In this document: positions 37,896 to 47,372 of the stretch, in pieces
How the letters are laid out: every line of letters starts with the position of its first letter
Numbering within the stretch: position 1 is the first letter of the stretch
From: Ensifer adhaerens
Lineage (GTDB): Bacteria; Pseudomonadota; Alphaproteobacteria; Rhizobiales; Rhizobiaceae
Direction of reading: 5' to 3'
DNA: 64,000 bases
Assembly: GCF_002940685.1 (NCBI RefSeq)
Contig: NZ_PNFP01000020.1
Span: 1 to 64,000, forward strand
Translations under genes and position numbers: made by a program
The notes under the pieces: generated by a model
What the model was told of the DNA's origin: nothing
Database searches by the model: none
The model's input: the letters and a program-made list of their open reading frames with translations, nothing else

Positions 37896-38627
37896 ATGTC
37901 GATCAGCAATGCGATGGTGCTCGCCGCGGGCCTCGGGACCCGACTTCGTCCGATCACCAACACCATGCCGAAGCCGCTCGTCGAAATCGCCGGCAAGCCG
38001 ATGATCGACTACGTTCTGGATCTCCTGGTCGAGGCAGGCGTCAGCAAGGCCGCGGTCAACGTGCACCACTTCGCCGACCAGATGGAAGGCCATCTCAGGC
38101 GACGCAGCGCTCCGGAAATCGTCATCTCGGACGAGCGCGACCAGCTGATGAATTCCGGTGGCGGTCTCGCCAAGGGGCTGAAACTTCTGCCGGAAGGCCC
38201 GGTCCTGGTGATGAATGCCGACCTGTTCTGGGTTGGCGAACCCGCGGACAAGCCCAGCAACCTGACGCGCCTGGCCGCGGCCTTCGATGCGGAGCGCATG
38301 GACATGCTGCTGCTTTGCGTGCGCGACGAGGATACGACCGGACACAACGGCAAGCGGGATTTCTCGCTCGGCGCCGACGGCAGCCTTGCCCGCTACATCG
38401 AAGGTCTGCCGAACCCGGTGGTCTATGCCGGTGCGATTGCGCTTCACTCGCGCCTCTTCGCCGACGCGCCGGACGAGGCCTTCAATCTCAACATCTACTT
38501 CGATCGCGCGGCCGAAAAGGGCCGTCTCTACGGCCTGCTGCTGGACGGCCATTGGATGACAGTCGGCACGCCCGAGGCGATCGGCGAAGCGGAGGCGGCG
38601 ATCCGTCGCCACCGGCCGGAGGGATGA
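37896..38627 (+). CDS. murU: N-acetylmuramate-1-phosphate uridylyltransferase (MurU-like)
   Basis: A 243-residue nucleotidyltransferase with the signature LAAGLGTRLRPITNTMPKPL (residues 8-27), the metal-binding Asp in VLVMNADLFW and NPVVYAGAIALHS. In Pseudomonas MurU makes UDP-MurNAc from MurNAc-1-phosphate made by AmgK, giving fosfomycin-bypassing peptidoglycan recycling. Eleven bases after the AmgK fusion, and the stop overlaps addB by four bases. The substrate is inferred from neighbour and length; a sugar-nucleotide role with another hexose remains possible. Confidence 0.8.
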   Translation: MSISNAMVLAAGLGTRLRPITNTMPKPLVEIAGKPMIDYVLDLLVEAGVSKAAVNVHHFADQMEGHLRRRSAPEIVISDERDQLMNSGGGLAKGLKLLPEGPVLVMNADLFWVGEPADKPSNLTRLAAAFDAERMDMLLLCVRDEDTTGHNGKRDFSLGADGSLARYIEGLPNPVVYAGAIALHSRLFADAPDEAFNLNIYFDRAAEKGRLYGLLLDGHWMTVGTPEAIGEAEAAIRRHRPEG

Positions 38628-41600
38628 GCGTGCGCGGCCGCCGGTCCAACGTCTTCACGATTCCGCCCGGCCTCCCCTTCCTGAAGACGCTCGCCGAAAG
38701 GCTTTGCGACGGTAGCCTGACGCCGGACTTCCGCTACGATCCGGCCGATCCGCTGCCGCTTGCGGGCGTCACCATCTTCGTGCCGACACGGCGTTCGGCC
38801 CGTGTGCTCAGATCCGAATTCGTCGATCTGCTTGGCGGCCGCTCCACCATCCTGCCCACCATCAAGGCGCTCGGCGAGACCGACGACGACAGCGGCTTCT
38901 TCGATGCCGAAGTGCCGGCGATCCTCGATCTGGCCCCGCCCCTGCCGGGCACGGCGCGGCTGATCGAGCTTGGCCGGCTGATCCTGGCCTGGCGCAACCG
39001 GCTGCCGAAGGTGGTGCTCGACATTCATGCGGAGAGCCCGCTGATTGCGCCGGCGAGCCCAGCCGATGCGATCTGGCTTGCGCGCAACCTTGCCGATCTC
39101 ATCGATGCGATGGAGACGGAAGAGCTCAACTGGGACAAGCTCGACAAGCTCGATGCCGGCGAGCACGCACTCTGGTGGCAGCTGACGCTCGAATTCCTGA
39201 AGATCGCCCGCAATTACTGGCCGGAACGGCTGGAGGAACTGAAACAATCCTCACCGGCGCGCCACCGCAACGCCATCCTGCAGGCGGAAACGCAGCGCAT
39301 CGCTGACGGCAAGATCGAAGGCCCGATCATCATTGCCGGTTCGACCGGCTCCATTCCCGCAACCGCGGCGCTGATCGCCGCCGTGCAGAAGCTGGAAAAC
39401 GGTACGATCGTGCTGCCCGGCCTCGACCAGACGATGAGCGAGGCCGAATGGGACATGATCGTCGCCGACGCCGCCCTCGACGGCAGGCCGGACCCGGCAA
39501 GCCGCAGCCATCCACAATACGGCTTCTACAGGCTGCTGAAGCGCATGGCCGTTCTGCGGCCGGATGTGACCACCTTGGCCAGCGCCGAGGCTGACCTCGA
39601 CGTCCGTGCCGAGATCCTGTCTCACGCGCTGCTCCCGGCCAAGGCGACCAATGCCTGGACCGCGATGCGCAGCGAGCTCGATCCGGCGCTGCTGCTGCAA
39701 GCCTTCCGCGATGCGGCACTCGTCGAAACCGCCAACGAGCGTGAGGAAGCGACCGCAATCGCCGTTGCCTTGCGGCTCGCGCTCGAAGGCAGCGACGAGA
39801 GCCAGGCGGCGCTGATCACCCCGGACCGAAATCTCGCGCGACGGGTCGGCGCCGAGCTCGCCCGCTTCGGCATCGAGGCCGACGATTCCGCCGGCACGCC
39901 CCTGTCGTCGACGCCGCAGGGCAGCCTGCTGCGGCTGCTGCTGGAAACAAGCCTGCGCCCCGGTGATCCCGTGCCGTTCATCGCGCTGCTCAAGCATCCG
40001 CTGGCCCGCTTCGGGCTTTCCCAGGACACGATGCGCGAAGGCGCCGACGCGCTGGAACGCATGGCGCTGCGCGGCAGCACGGCGAGCGTCGATCTGCTGG
40101 CCCTAGCCCCGCTCTTCGACGCGGCGATCATCCGGCACAAGGCCGACCGCCACCCACCGGAATGGCGCATCGGCATCGGCGAAACCGAACTTGTCGCGGC
40201 CCGCGACGTGGCGGCGAAGATCAGCCTCGCGGTGGCGCCGCTTGCTTCCGCGCTCACGCGCAGCAGGGACGGCAGCCGCGTGTTCTCGGAGGAATTCACC
40301 TTTGCCGACTGGGCGACGCGCACCGGTGAAGCGCTGGAAGCGACCTGTGCCGACGAGCGCGGCGATCTCGGCGGGCTCTGGTCCGGCGAAGCCGCCGATA
40401 CGCTCTCGACCCTCCTTCGCGGCATCATCGAAACCGATGGCCAGATGACCGCGGACGGGCCGCAATGGTGCGACGTCGTCGAGGCGCTGTCGGCGAGTGC
40501 TGCGGTCAAGCCGCGCTCCATGCGCCATCCGCGGGTGTTCATCTTCGGCGCGCTCGAATCGCGCCTGCAGAGCATGGACCTGGTGGTTCTCGGCGGTCTG
40601 AACGAGGGCAACTGGCCCGGCCAGACCGCCAATGATCCGTTCCTGTCGCGCACCATGAAAACGGGGATCGGTCTCGAGCCGCCGGAACGGCGCATCGGCC
40701 AGCTGGCGCACGACTTCCAAATGGCCTGCGGTACGCGGCGGCTGATCTTCACCCGCTCGATGCGTCAGGGCGCAGCCCCCACCGTCGCCTCGCGCTGGCT
40801 GCAGCGCCTGCTGGCGCTCGGCGGCGAACGGCTGACGCAGACGCTGCATGCCAATGGCGCCGATTATCTCGCCTGGGCCCGCATGCTGGACGACGGCGGT
40901 CGCCAGCCGCTTGCCGAGCGTCCCGCCCCCAAGCCGCCCGCAGATCTGCAGCCGCGCAAGTACTCCTTCAGCGAAGTTTCACGGCTGCGGCGCGACCCCT
41001 ATGCGATCTATGCGCGACGCATCCTTCGGCTGCATCCGCTGCTGCCGTTCAACAGCGATCCCGGTCCGGCCGAGCGCGGTACGCTCTACCATCAGATCGT
41101 CGAGCGTTTCGTGCGCTCCGGCGTCGACCTGATGTCGCCCGCGGCCGAGGAAGTCATGCACCGGCTGCTCAACGAGGCCTTCGACGAGGCGCACCTGCCC
41201 ACCCATATCGACACGATCTGGCGGCCGCGCTTTGCCGCCGTCGGGCAGGCTTTCATCAAGTGGGAACGGGACCGCGCCCGTTTCCTCCGCCGGTCGCGCA
41301 CGGAAGCTCCGGCATCGATGGAGCTCGGCGTTGCCGACATGCGGCTGACCGGCATTGCCGACCGGCTCGATACGCTGACCGACGGCAGTGTCGAAATCAT
41401 CGACTACAAGACCGGCTCCAGCCCGTCGGTCAAGGAAGCCCGCGTGCTGCTCGATCCGCAGCTCGCGCTGGAAGCTGCGGCACTCAAGGCCGGTGCTTTC
41501 AAGGACGTGCCGCCCAGCCACCCGCAGGCGCTGCTCTATGTCAGGCTCAAGCCGGGCGCGCGCTTCAAGTCGGAAACGGTCAACAACGAGGGCAGCAAGT

Positions 41601-41812
41601 CGAAGGAGACGAAATCTGCCGATCAGCTTGCAGACGAATCCCTTGCCGAACTGCGAAAACTGCTGAGCGCGCTTCTTTCCGGCAAGCATGGCTTTGCCTC
41701 GCGCGTGATTGTTCAGAAAGAGCGCGATTATGGCGGTGAATACGACCATCTGGCACGCGTAGCCGAATGGTCGACGGCCGATAGCGAAGAGGAGGACGGC
41801 GATGAGGGATGA
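38624..41812 (+). CDS. addB: Double-strand break repair protein AddB (alphaproteobacterial type)
   Basis: A 1062-residue partner of AddA in recombinational repair. The C-terminal RecB-type nuclease motif is clear (GIADRLDTLTDGSVEIIDYKTG). The N-terminal helicase-like domain lacks a good Walker A: AGSTGSIPAT stands where GxxGxGKT would be expected. The nuclease domain contains no Cys, so the four-Cys iron-sulphur staple of Bacillus AddB is absent. ATG 38624 (MSVRGRRSNVF) overlaps the murU stop. Its stop overlaps addA by 11 bases. Confidence 0.94.
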   Translation: MSVRGRRSNVFTIPPGLPFLKTLAERLCDGSLTPDFRYDPADPLPLAGVTIFVPTRRSARVLRSEFVDLLGGRSTILPTIKALGETDDDSGFFDAEVPAILDLAPPLPGTARLIELGRLILAWRNRLPKVVLDIHAESPLIAPASPADAIWLARNLADLIDAMETEELNWDKLDKLDAGEHALWWQLTLEFLKIARNYWPERLEELKQSSPARHRNAILQAETQRIADGKIEGPIIIAGSTGSIPATAALIAAVQKLENGTIVLPGLDQTMSEAEWDMIVADAALDGRPDPASRSHPQYGFYRLLKRMAVLRPDVTTLASAEADLDVRAEILSHALLPAKATNAWTAMRSELDPALLLQAFRDAALVETANEREEATAIAVALRLALEGSDESQAALITPDRNLARRVGAELARFGIEADDSAGTPLSSTPQGSLLRLLLETSLRPGDPVPFIALLKHPLARFGLSQDTMREGADALERMALRGSTASVDLLALAPLFDAAIIRHKADRHPPEWRIGIGETELVAARDVAAKISLAVAPLASALTRSRDGSRVFSEEFTFADWATRTGEALEATCADERGDLGGLWSGEAADTLSTLLRGIIETDGQMTADGPQWCDVVEALSASAAVKPRSMRHPRVFIFGALESRLQSMDLVVLGGLNEGNWPGQTANDPFLSRTMKTGIGLEPPERRIGQLAHDFQMACGTRRLIFTRSMRQGAAPTVASRWLQRLLALGGERLTQTLHANGADYLAWARMLDDGGRQPLAERPAPKPPADLQPRKYSFSEVSRLRRDPYAIYARRILRLHPLLPFNSDPGPAERGTLYHQIVERFVRSGVDLMSPAAEEVMHRLLNEAFDEAHLPTHIDTIWRPRFAAVGQAFIKWERDRARFLRRSRTEAPASMELGVADMRLTGIADRLDTLTDGSVEIIDYKTGSSPSVKEARVLLDPQLALEAAALKAGAFKDVPPSHPQALLYVRLKPGARFKSETVNNEGSKSKETKSADQLADESLAELRKLLSALLSGKHGFASRVIVQKERDYGGEYDHLARVAEWSTADSEEEDGDEG

Positions 41813-44800
41813 CAGCCTCGGCCCCGAACAGGCGACGCCGCAAGGCTGGCTCGACTGGACCTCGCGCCGGCAGTCGCTGGCTTCGGACCCTGCCCGCTCC
41901 GCCTGGGTGTCGGCCAATGCCGGCTCCGGCAAGACACATGTGCTGACCCAGCGGGTCATCCGGCTGCTGCTGGCCGGCTGCCGCCCCTCGGCGATCCTCT
42001 GCCTCACCTACACCAAGGCGGCGGCCTCGGAAATGTCGAACCGCGTCTTCGAGCGCCTGGCCGAATGGGTCACGCTCGACGACGCGACGCTCGAAAAGCG
42101 GATCGAGGCGATCGAGGGTGAGCGGCCCGACCTCTTGAAGCTGCAGGAGGCACGACGCCTCTTCGCCCGCGCGCTGGAGACGCCGGGCGGCCTCAAGATC
42201 CAGACGATCCATGCCTTCTGCGAGGCGCTGCTGCACCAGTTTCCGCTGGAGGCCAATGTCGCCGGGCATTTCTCCGTTCTCGACGATCGCGCGGCTGCGG
42301 TTCTGCTTGCCGATGCGCGCCGGCTGCTGCTGACCGCGACCGCCGCCAAGGACGATCCGGCCCTTGCGCAAGCCTTTGCCACCGTGCTCGACATCGCCGA
42401 CGATACGGGCCTGGAAAGGCTGCTGGCGGCGATCGTCCAGAACCGAACCGCGATCCAGGCCTTTCTCGAACATGCCGATGGGCTTGGCGGCACCGAAGCC
42501 GAGCTGCGGCGGGCGCTGAAACTTTCGCCGGATGAAAGCGTCGACCGAGCCATGTCGGCGATCTGGCCCTTGGCGGGACTGAACGGCGCGGCGCTCGAAC
42601 GGTATTTCTCGCTCGCCACCAGTGTCGGCGGCACGAAGGTGCTCGACTTCGCCGAGGGGCTGAGAACCGTTTCGAAGATGACGGACCTGAGCGCGCGCTA
42701 TGACGGGCTGCGTCACCTGTTCTTCACCGGAACCGGCAAGCCGCGGGCGCAATCCGCCTTCCTCAACAAGGCGATGCAGCAGGCCGCACCCGATCTCATT
42801 GACCTCGTGGACGAGGCCTACCGCCATGTCGTCGCCTGCATCGATCACATCAGCATTCTCAGGATGTTCGAGGCGACGCTGGCGGCGTTGACGCTCGCGG
42901 AGCGGCTGAATGCCGACTACGAGGAACTGAAGCGGCGGCGCAGCCAGCTCGATTTCGAGGACCTGATCAACCGCACCGCGGCGCTCTTTGCCCGCGGCGA
43001 TGTCAGCGCCTGGGTCCACTACAAGCTCGACCAGGGCATCGACCATATCCTGGTCGACGAGGCCCAGGACACCAGCCCGGCGCAATGGACGATCATTCAG
43101 GCGTTGGCCGCCGATTTCTTCTCCGGCGAGAGCGCCCGCGGCGCCAACCGCACCATGTTCGCGGTCGGCGACGAGAAGCAATCGATCTACTCCTTCCAGG
43201 GCGCGCGGCCGGAGCGGTTCTCGCACGAGAGCCAGGAGACCGAACGACGGGTGCGCGACGGCGGCAAGGCCTTCGAACCCATTCGCCTGCAGCTTTCCTT
43301 CCGCTCGACCGTCGACGTGCTTTCGGCCGTCGACGCCGTCTTTGCCAATCCGGCACACGCCCGGGGCTTGAGCGCCCGCAACGAGGCGGTCGTGCATGCT
43401 TCGAACCGCATCGGCCATCCCGGCGCCGTCGACATCTGGGACGTGATTGCCGCCGAACCGGTGGATACGGAGGAGGAATGGACCGCCGCCTTCGACGCGA
43501 CGCCGGAGAGCGCGCCGGTCAACATCCTCGCCCGCCGGATCGCAGCCACGCTCGAGAGCTGGATCGGCAAGGAGACGATCGTCGAGAAGGGCGTTCGCCG
43601 GCCGATGCGCCCCGGCGATATCATCGTGCTGGTGCGCAAGCGCGATGCCTTCGTCAATGCGCTGACCCGGGCGCTCAAGCGCCGCAACAACATTCCCGTC
43701 GCCGGCGCCGACCGGCTGGTGCTCACCAAGCATATTGCAGTTCAGGACCTGCTGGCGCTCGGGCGGTTCGTGCTCTTGCCGCAGGACGACCTGTCGCTGG
43801 CGGCGCTGATGAAGAGCCCGCTGTTCAATCTCGGCGAGGACGCGCTGTTCGAACTCGCCGCCCGGCGCGAGGCCGGGGAAAGCCTCTGGCAGCGGCTGCT
43901 GCAGGAAGCCGACGACGGCATCCTGTTTCACCAGACGGCGCGAACGCTGAAATCCTACATGGCGCTCGCGCGCCAGCTTGCGCCGCATGATTTCTACGCC
44001 CGCATTCTTGGCGTCCATGGCGGCCGGGCCGCCTTTCTCGCCAGGCTCGGCAGCGAAGTCAGCGACATTCTCGACGAGTTCCTGACCTTCGCGCTCGACC
44101 AGGAAAGAAGCGGCCTGCCCGGTCTGCAGGCCTTCGTCTCGACGCTGGAAATGGAAGCACCGACGGTCAAGCGCGAGCAGGACAAGGAACGCGACGAAGT
44201 CCGGATCATGACGGTGCACGCGGCCAAGGGCCTCGAGGCGCCGGTCGTCTTCCTCGTCGATGGCGGCGGTGCGGCTTTCAGCAACCAGCATGTGCCTTCG
44301 CTCCGCTTCCTCGAACTCGCGCAAAGGGACGGCAGCGTTCTGCCGCTCCCGGTATGGCGCGCGCCGGGCGCGGAATCGAACTCGCTCGTCACCGCCGATG
44401 GCGAACGGCTGAAGACGCTGGCCGAGGAAGAATATCGCCGCCTGCTCTATGTCGGCATGACCCGCGCCGCCGACCGCCTGATCGTCTGCGGCTATCGTGG
44501 GCAGCGGGCCGTCGCCGAGACATGGCATGCCATGGTCCAGGCGAGTCTCGCCAGCGACGAAAGCGGTCGCGGGCATCCGACCGCGTTCCACGCCGGCGGC
44601 GAGGAATGGTCAGGCCATGCCTGGCGCGAAAGACAGCTTGAGCGCGACCTTCCCTCCGGCGACGCGCCCTTGGCTCACGGGGTCCGCCCGGCGATCATGC
44701 TGCCCAAGGCGCTTTCGACGCCGCTTCCGCCGCAAAAGCGGCTGCCGCGCCCGCTCAGCCCTTCCGGCGTCGGCATTGCGGTTGACGAGGACGACGGCGA

Positions 44801-45368
44801 TGCGCTCGTCGGCTCGGCTCTCTTCTCGGAAAAGGCCCCCGCGAACCTGTCGATGCTGTGGGGCGCGATCCTGCACCGCCTGCTTCAGGTTTTGCCCTCA
44901 ATGGCGGGCGACCATCGCCGGGCCGCGGCCGAACGTTATCTGGAGCGATCCGTTCCGCTCTGGTCCCCAGAGCAGCGCGCGGCCGTGATCGCCGGCGTCG
45001 AAAACGTGCTCGGCCATCCGGATCTTGGCGCGCTTTTCTCACCGAGCAGCCGGGCCGAGGTTTCGGTCATGGGCACGCTGACGCTCGGCAAGCGTGACCA
45101 CGCGGTCTCCGGCCGGATCGACCGGCTTGCCGTCAGCGACGGCGTCGTGACGATTGCCGACTTCAAGACCAACAGGCAGGTGCCGGCGTCGCCTGGCGAC
45201 ATCCCCTTCGCCTACACGGCGCAGCTTGCGATCTACCGCGCGCTTTTGCAGCCGCTCTATCCGGCGCATGCGTTTCGCTGCGTGCTGATCTTCACGGAAG
45301 GGCCGGCAATCCACGTCGTTGACGATCAGGCGCTCGACAGGAGCCTTGAAGACCTCGCGACAAAGTGA
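41802..45368 (+). CDS. addA: Double-strand break repair helicase-nuclease AddA
   Basis: UvrD-type 3'-5' helicase fused to a RecB-type nuclease, 1188 residues. Walker A NAGSGKTHVLTQR (near residue 37), Ia TYTKAAASEM, II ILVDEAQDTSP, IV-VI including MTVHAAKGLEAPVVF and LLYVGMTRAADRL. The nuclease site is SGRIDRLAVSDGVVTIADFKTN near the C-terminus. Works with AddB to process DNA ends for RecA loading. Confidence 0.96.
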   Translation: MRDDSLGPEQATPQGWLDWTSRRQSLASDPARSAWVSANAGSGKTHVLTQRVIRLLLAGCRPSAILCLTYTKAAASEMSNRVFERLAEWVTLDDATLEKRIEAIEGERPDLLKLQEARRLFARALETPGGLKIQTIHAFCEALLHQFPLEANVAGHFSVLDDRAAAVLLADARRLLLTATAAKDDPALAQAFATVLDIADDTGLERLLAAIVQNRTAIQAFLEHADGLGGTEAELRRALKLSPDESVDRAMSAIWPLAGLNGAALERYFSLATSVGGTKVLDFAEGLRTVSKMTDLSARYDGLRHLFFTGTGKPRAQSAFLNKAMQQAAPDLIDLVDEAYRHVVACIDHISILRMFEATLAALTLAERLNADYEELKRRRSQLDFEDLINRTAALFARGDVSAWVHYKLDQGIDHILVDEAQDTSPAQWTIIQALAADFFSGESARGANRTMFAVGDEKQSIYSFQGARPERFSHESQETERRVRDGGKAFEPIRLQLSFRSTVDVLSAVDAVFANPAHARGLSARNEAVVHASNRIGHPGAVDIWDVIAAEPVDTEEEWTAAFDATPESAPVNILARRIAATLESWIGKETIVEKGVRRPMRPGDIIVLVRKRDAFVNALTRALKRRNNIPVAGADRLVLTKHIAVQDLLALGRFVLLPQDDLSLAALMKSPLFNLGEDALFELAARREAGESLWQRLLQEADDGILFHQTARTLKSYMALARQLAPHDFYARILGVHGGRAAFLARLGSEVSDILDEFLTFALDQERSGLPGLQAFVSTLEMEAPTVKREQDKERDEVRIMTVHAAKGLEAPVVFLVDGGGAAFSNQHVPSLRFLELAQRDGSVLPLPVWRAPGAESNSLVTADGERLKTLAEEEYRRLLYVGMTRAADRLIVCGYRGQRAVAETWHAMVQASLASDESGRGHPTAFHAGGEEWSGHAWRERQLERDLPSGDAPLAHGVRPAIMLPKALSTPLPPQKRLPRPLSPSGVGIAVDEDDGDALVGSALFSEKAPANLSMLWGAILHRLLQVLPSMAGDHRRAAAERYLERSVPLWSPEQRAAVIAGVENVLGHPDLGALFSPSSRAEVSVMGTLTLGKRDHAVSGRIDRLAVSDGVVTIADFKTNRQVPASPGDIPFAYTAQLAIYRALLQPLYPAHAFRCVLIFTEGPAIHVVDDQALDRSLEDLATK

Positions 45369-45454
45369 GATACCCGATATTGAAAATCCAGCGGTGCCTT
45401 CTCACATGAGACACAACATCTGGATACTGCCATTCCGAACGCAAGGAGCAGCCT

Positions 45455-45778
45455 ATGGCTACTGTAAAGGTCGATACGTCCAATTTTCAGCAGGAAGTGC
45501 TGAACTCCGCCGAGCCGGTGGTTGTCGATTTCTGGGCTGAATGGTGCGGCCCGTGCAAGATGATCGCGCCGAGCCTCGAGGAAATCTCGAACGAACTCGC
45601 CGGCAAGGTCAAGGTTGCCAAGCTCAACATCGACGAGAACCCGGAACTGGCCGCCCAGTACGGCGTTCGCTCGATCCCGACGCTCGCCATGTTCAAGGCC
45701 GGCGAAGTGGCAGACATCAAGGTTGGCGCCGCCCCCAAGACGGCCCTTTCCTCGTGGATCTCCACCGCCGTCGCTTGA
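45455..45778 (+). CDS. trxA: Thioredoxin
   Basis: A 107-residue cytosolic thioredoxin 1 with the active site [10 protein letters not shown] (Cys residues about 32 and 35) and the cis-Pro loop RSIPTLAMF. It lies 86 bases after addA with its own GCAAGGAG ribosome site, so it may also have a separate promoter. Followed by a strong terminator. Confidence 0.97.
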   Translation: MATVKVDTSNFQQEVLNSAEPVVVDFWAEWCGPCKMIAPSLEEISNELAGKVKVAKLNIDENPELAAQYGVRSIPTLAMFKAGEVADIKVGAAPKTALSSWISTAVA

Positions 45779-45802
45779 GGCGGTTCATTGCTGAAAACAT
45801 TG

Positions 45803-45828
45803 AAAGCCCGGCATGCCGGGCTTTTTTC
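45803..45828 (+). terminator. Rho-independent terminator after trxA
   Basis: AGCCCGGCATGCCGGGCT palindrome (45805-45822) followed by T-rich sequence to 45830. It closes the divL-to-trxA block and lies before the convergent folC stop. Confidence 0.9.
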
Positions 45829-45870
45829 TTGCCTTCAATCTGGGAGCGGGGTGGCTGGGCCACCTCTGGA

Positions 45871-47214
45871 TCACTTCGGCGGCGTGCCGTTGTCGGCGAG
45901 AACGTCGCCCACCAGATAGAGCGACCCGCCGATCAGGATGCGCGGCGGCGCCGGGTCTTCGTCGACCAGATTGGCGATGACCGTCAATGCCTCGGCAACC
46001 GACGAGACGGCCGAAGCCTCAAAGCCGACCGAAGCGGCGTCGCTCGCAAGCGCCACGGGATCAAGACCGGCGTCGGAACCGCGGATCGGAACGGTGAAGA
46101 CCTGTTCGGCGAGATCGAGGAAGGCGCGGAAGTAGCCGATCGGCTCCTTGGTGTTGATCATGCCGATGATCAGGAACAGGGGTCGTGATTCGCGCTCTTC
46201 GAAGGTCGCCATCGCCTCGGCGATCACCTGGCCGGCGCGGGGATTGTGGCCGCCGTCGACCCAGATCTCCGCACCATCAGGTCCGTAATGCGTGAGCTTG
46301 CCGCTGGTCAGGCGCTGCAGGCGTCCGGGCCATTCGACGCCTGCGAGGCCGCGCTCGATCGCCGCTTCGGAAACGTCGAAGCCGGCGGCCCGCACCGCGC
46401 GGATGGCCGCCGCGGCGTTGGCATACTGGTGGCGTCCCGGCAGCTTCGGTAGCGGCAGGTCGGCGAGCCCACCCTCGTCCTGATAGACGAGGCGGCCGAA
46501 CTCCTCATGCGCCATGAAATCCTGGCCATAGACGAACATCGGGCAGCCGAGACGCTCCGCCGTCGACACGAGCACGTCACGGGCGGCTTCTTCCTCCTGC
46601 TGGCCGATCACCACCGGGCAGCCGCGCTTCATGATGCCGGCCTTTTCGGCGGCAATCAGTTCCACCCGGTCACCGAGATAGGCCTGATGGTCGAGCGAGA
46701 TCGGCATGATGACGCAGACCGCCGGCCGGGCAATGACGTTGGTCGCGTCGAAGCGACCGCCGAGACCCACCTCGATGATCGCCACGTCGGCAGGGTGCTC
46801 GGCGAAAAGCAGGAAGGTGACGGCGGTCAGGATCTCGAAGACGGTGATCTTCTCGCCGCCATTGGCTTCGGCGACGCGGCGTACGGCATCGGCAAGGACC
46901 GGATCGCTGACGAGCCTACCCTTGCCGCCCTTGACGCCAAGGCGATAGCGCTCGTGCCAATTGACGAGATGCGGCGAGGTGTGGACGTGAACGCTGAGGC
47001 CGGCCGCTTCGAGGATCGCCCGCGAGAACGCGGTCGCAGAGCCCTTGCCGTTGGTGCCGGCGACGTGGATCACCGGCGGCAGGCGGTCCTGGGGATTGCC
47101 GAGCGCCGCGAGAAGCCGGGTGATCCTGTCCAGCGACAGGTCGAAGCCCTTGGGGTGGAGGGCGAGAAGTTTTTCGATCTCATAGCCCGCTTCGCTGGCT
47201 TCCACCGCTGCCAT
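45871..47214 (-). CDS. folC: Bifunctional folylpolyglutamate/dihydrofolate synthase
   Basis: A 447-residue Mur-ligase-family enzyme adding glutamate to dihydropteroate and folates. The ATP loop HVAGTNGKGSATAF and the folate-binding segment HLVNWHERY are present; VEVGLGGRFDATN-like IEVGLGGRFDATNV is characteristic. Last gene of the minus-strand trpF-trpB-trpA-accD-folC series, which is also conserved in other alphaproteobacteria. Confidence 0.96.
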   Translation of the reverse strand: MAAVEASEAGYEIEKLLALHPKGFDLSLDRITRLLAALGNPQDRLPPVIHVAGTNGKGSATAFSRAILEAAGLSVHVHTSPHLVNWHERYRLGVKGGKGRLVSDPVLADAVRRVAEANGGEKITVFEILTAVTFLLFAEHPADVAIIEVGLGGRFDATNVIARPAVCVIMPISLDHQAYLGDRVELIAAEKAGIMKRGCPVVIGQQEEEAARDVLVSTAERLGCPMFVYGQDFMAHEEFGRLVYQDEGGLADLPLPKLPGRHQYANAAAAIRAVRAAGFDVSEAAIERGLAGVEWPGRLQRLTSGKLTHYGPDGAEIWVDGGHNPRAGQVIAEAMATFEERESRPLFLIIGMINTKEPIGYFRAFLDLAEQVFTVPIRGSDAGLDPVALASDAASVGFEASAVSSVAEALTVIANLVDEDPAPPRILIGGSLYLVGDVLADNGTPPK

Positions 47215-47372
47215 CTTTCACCCCGCCCCGATGCGCCCGGAAGCTACAGCGCCGTGCGCCTTGCCGGCTGCGACTGATCGCTGTAGCGCCTTGAGTTGCA
47301 GCACACCCGCGCACAAGTAGTCGCGGAGATGCATCATTTTGTTCTACGCAGTTCGACGAACCCAGCGCCTTT

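Noticed and set aside
41580-44591. A 1003-codon minus-strand frame opposite addA
   Set aside because: Antisense of the helicase gene; no recognisable domains and composition typical of shadow frames.
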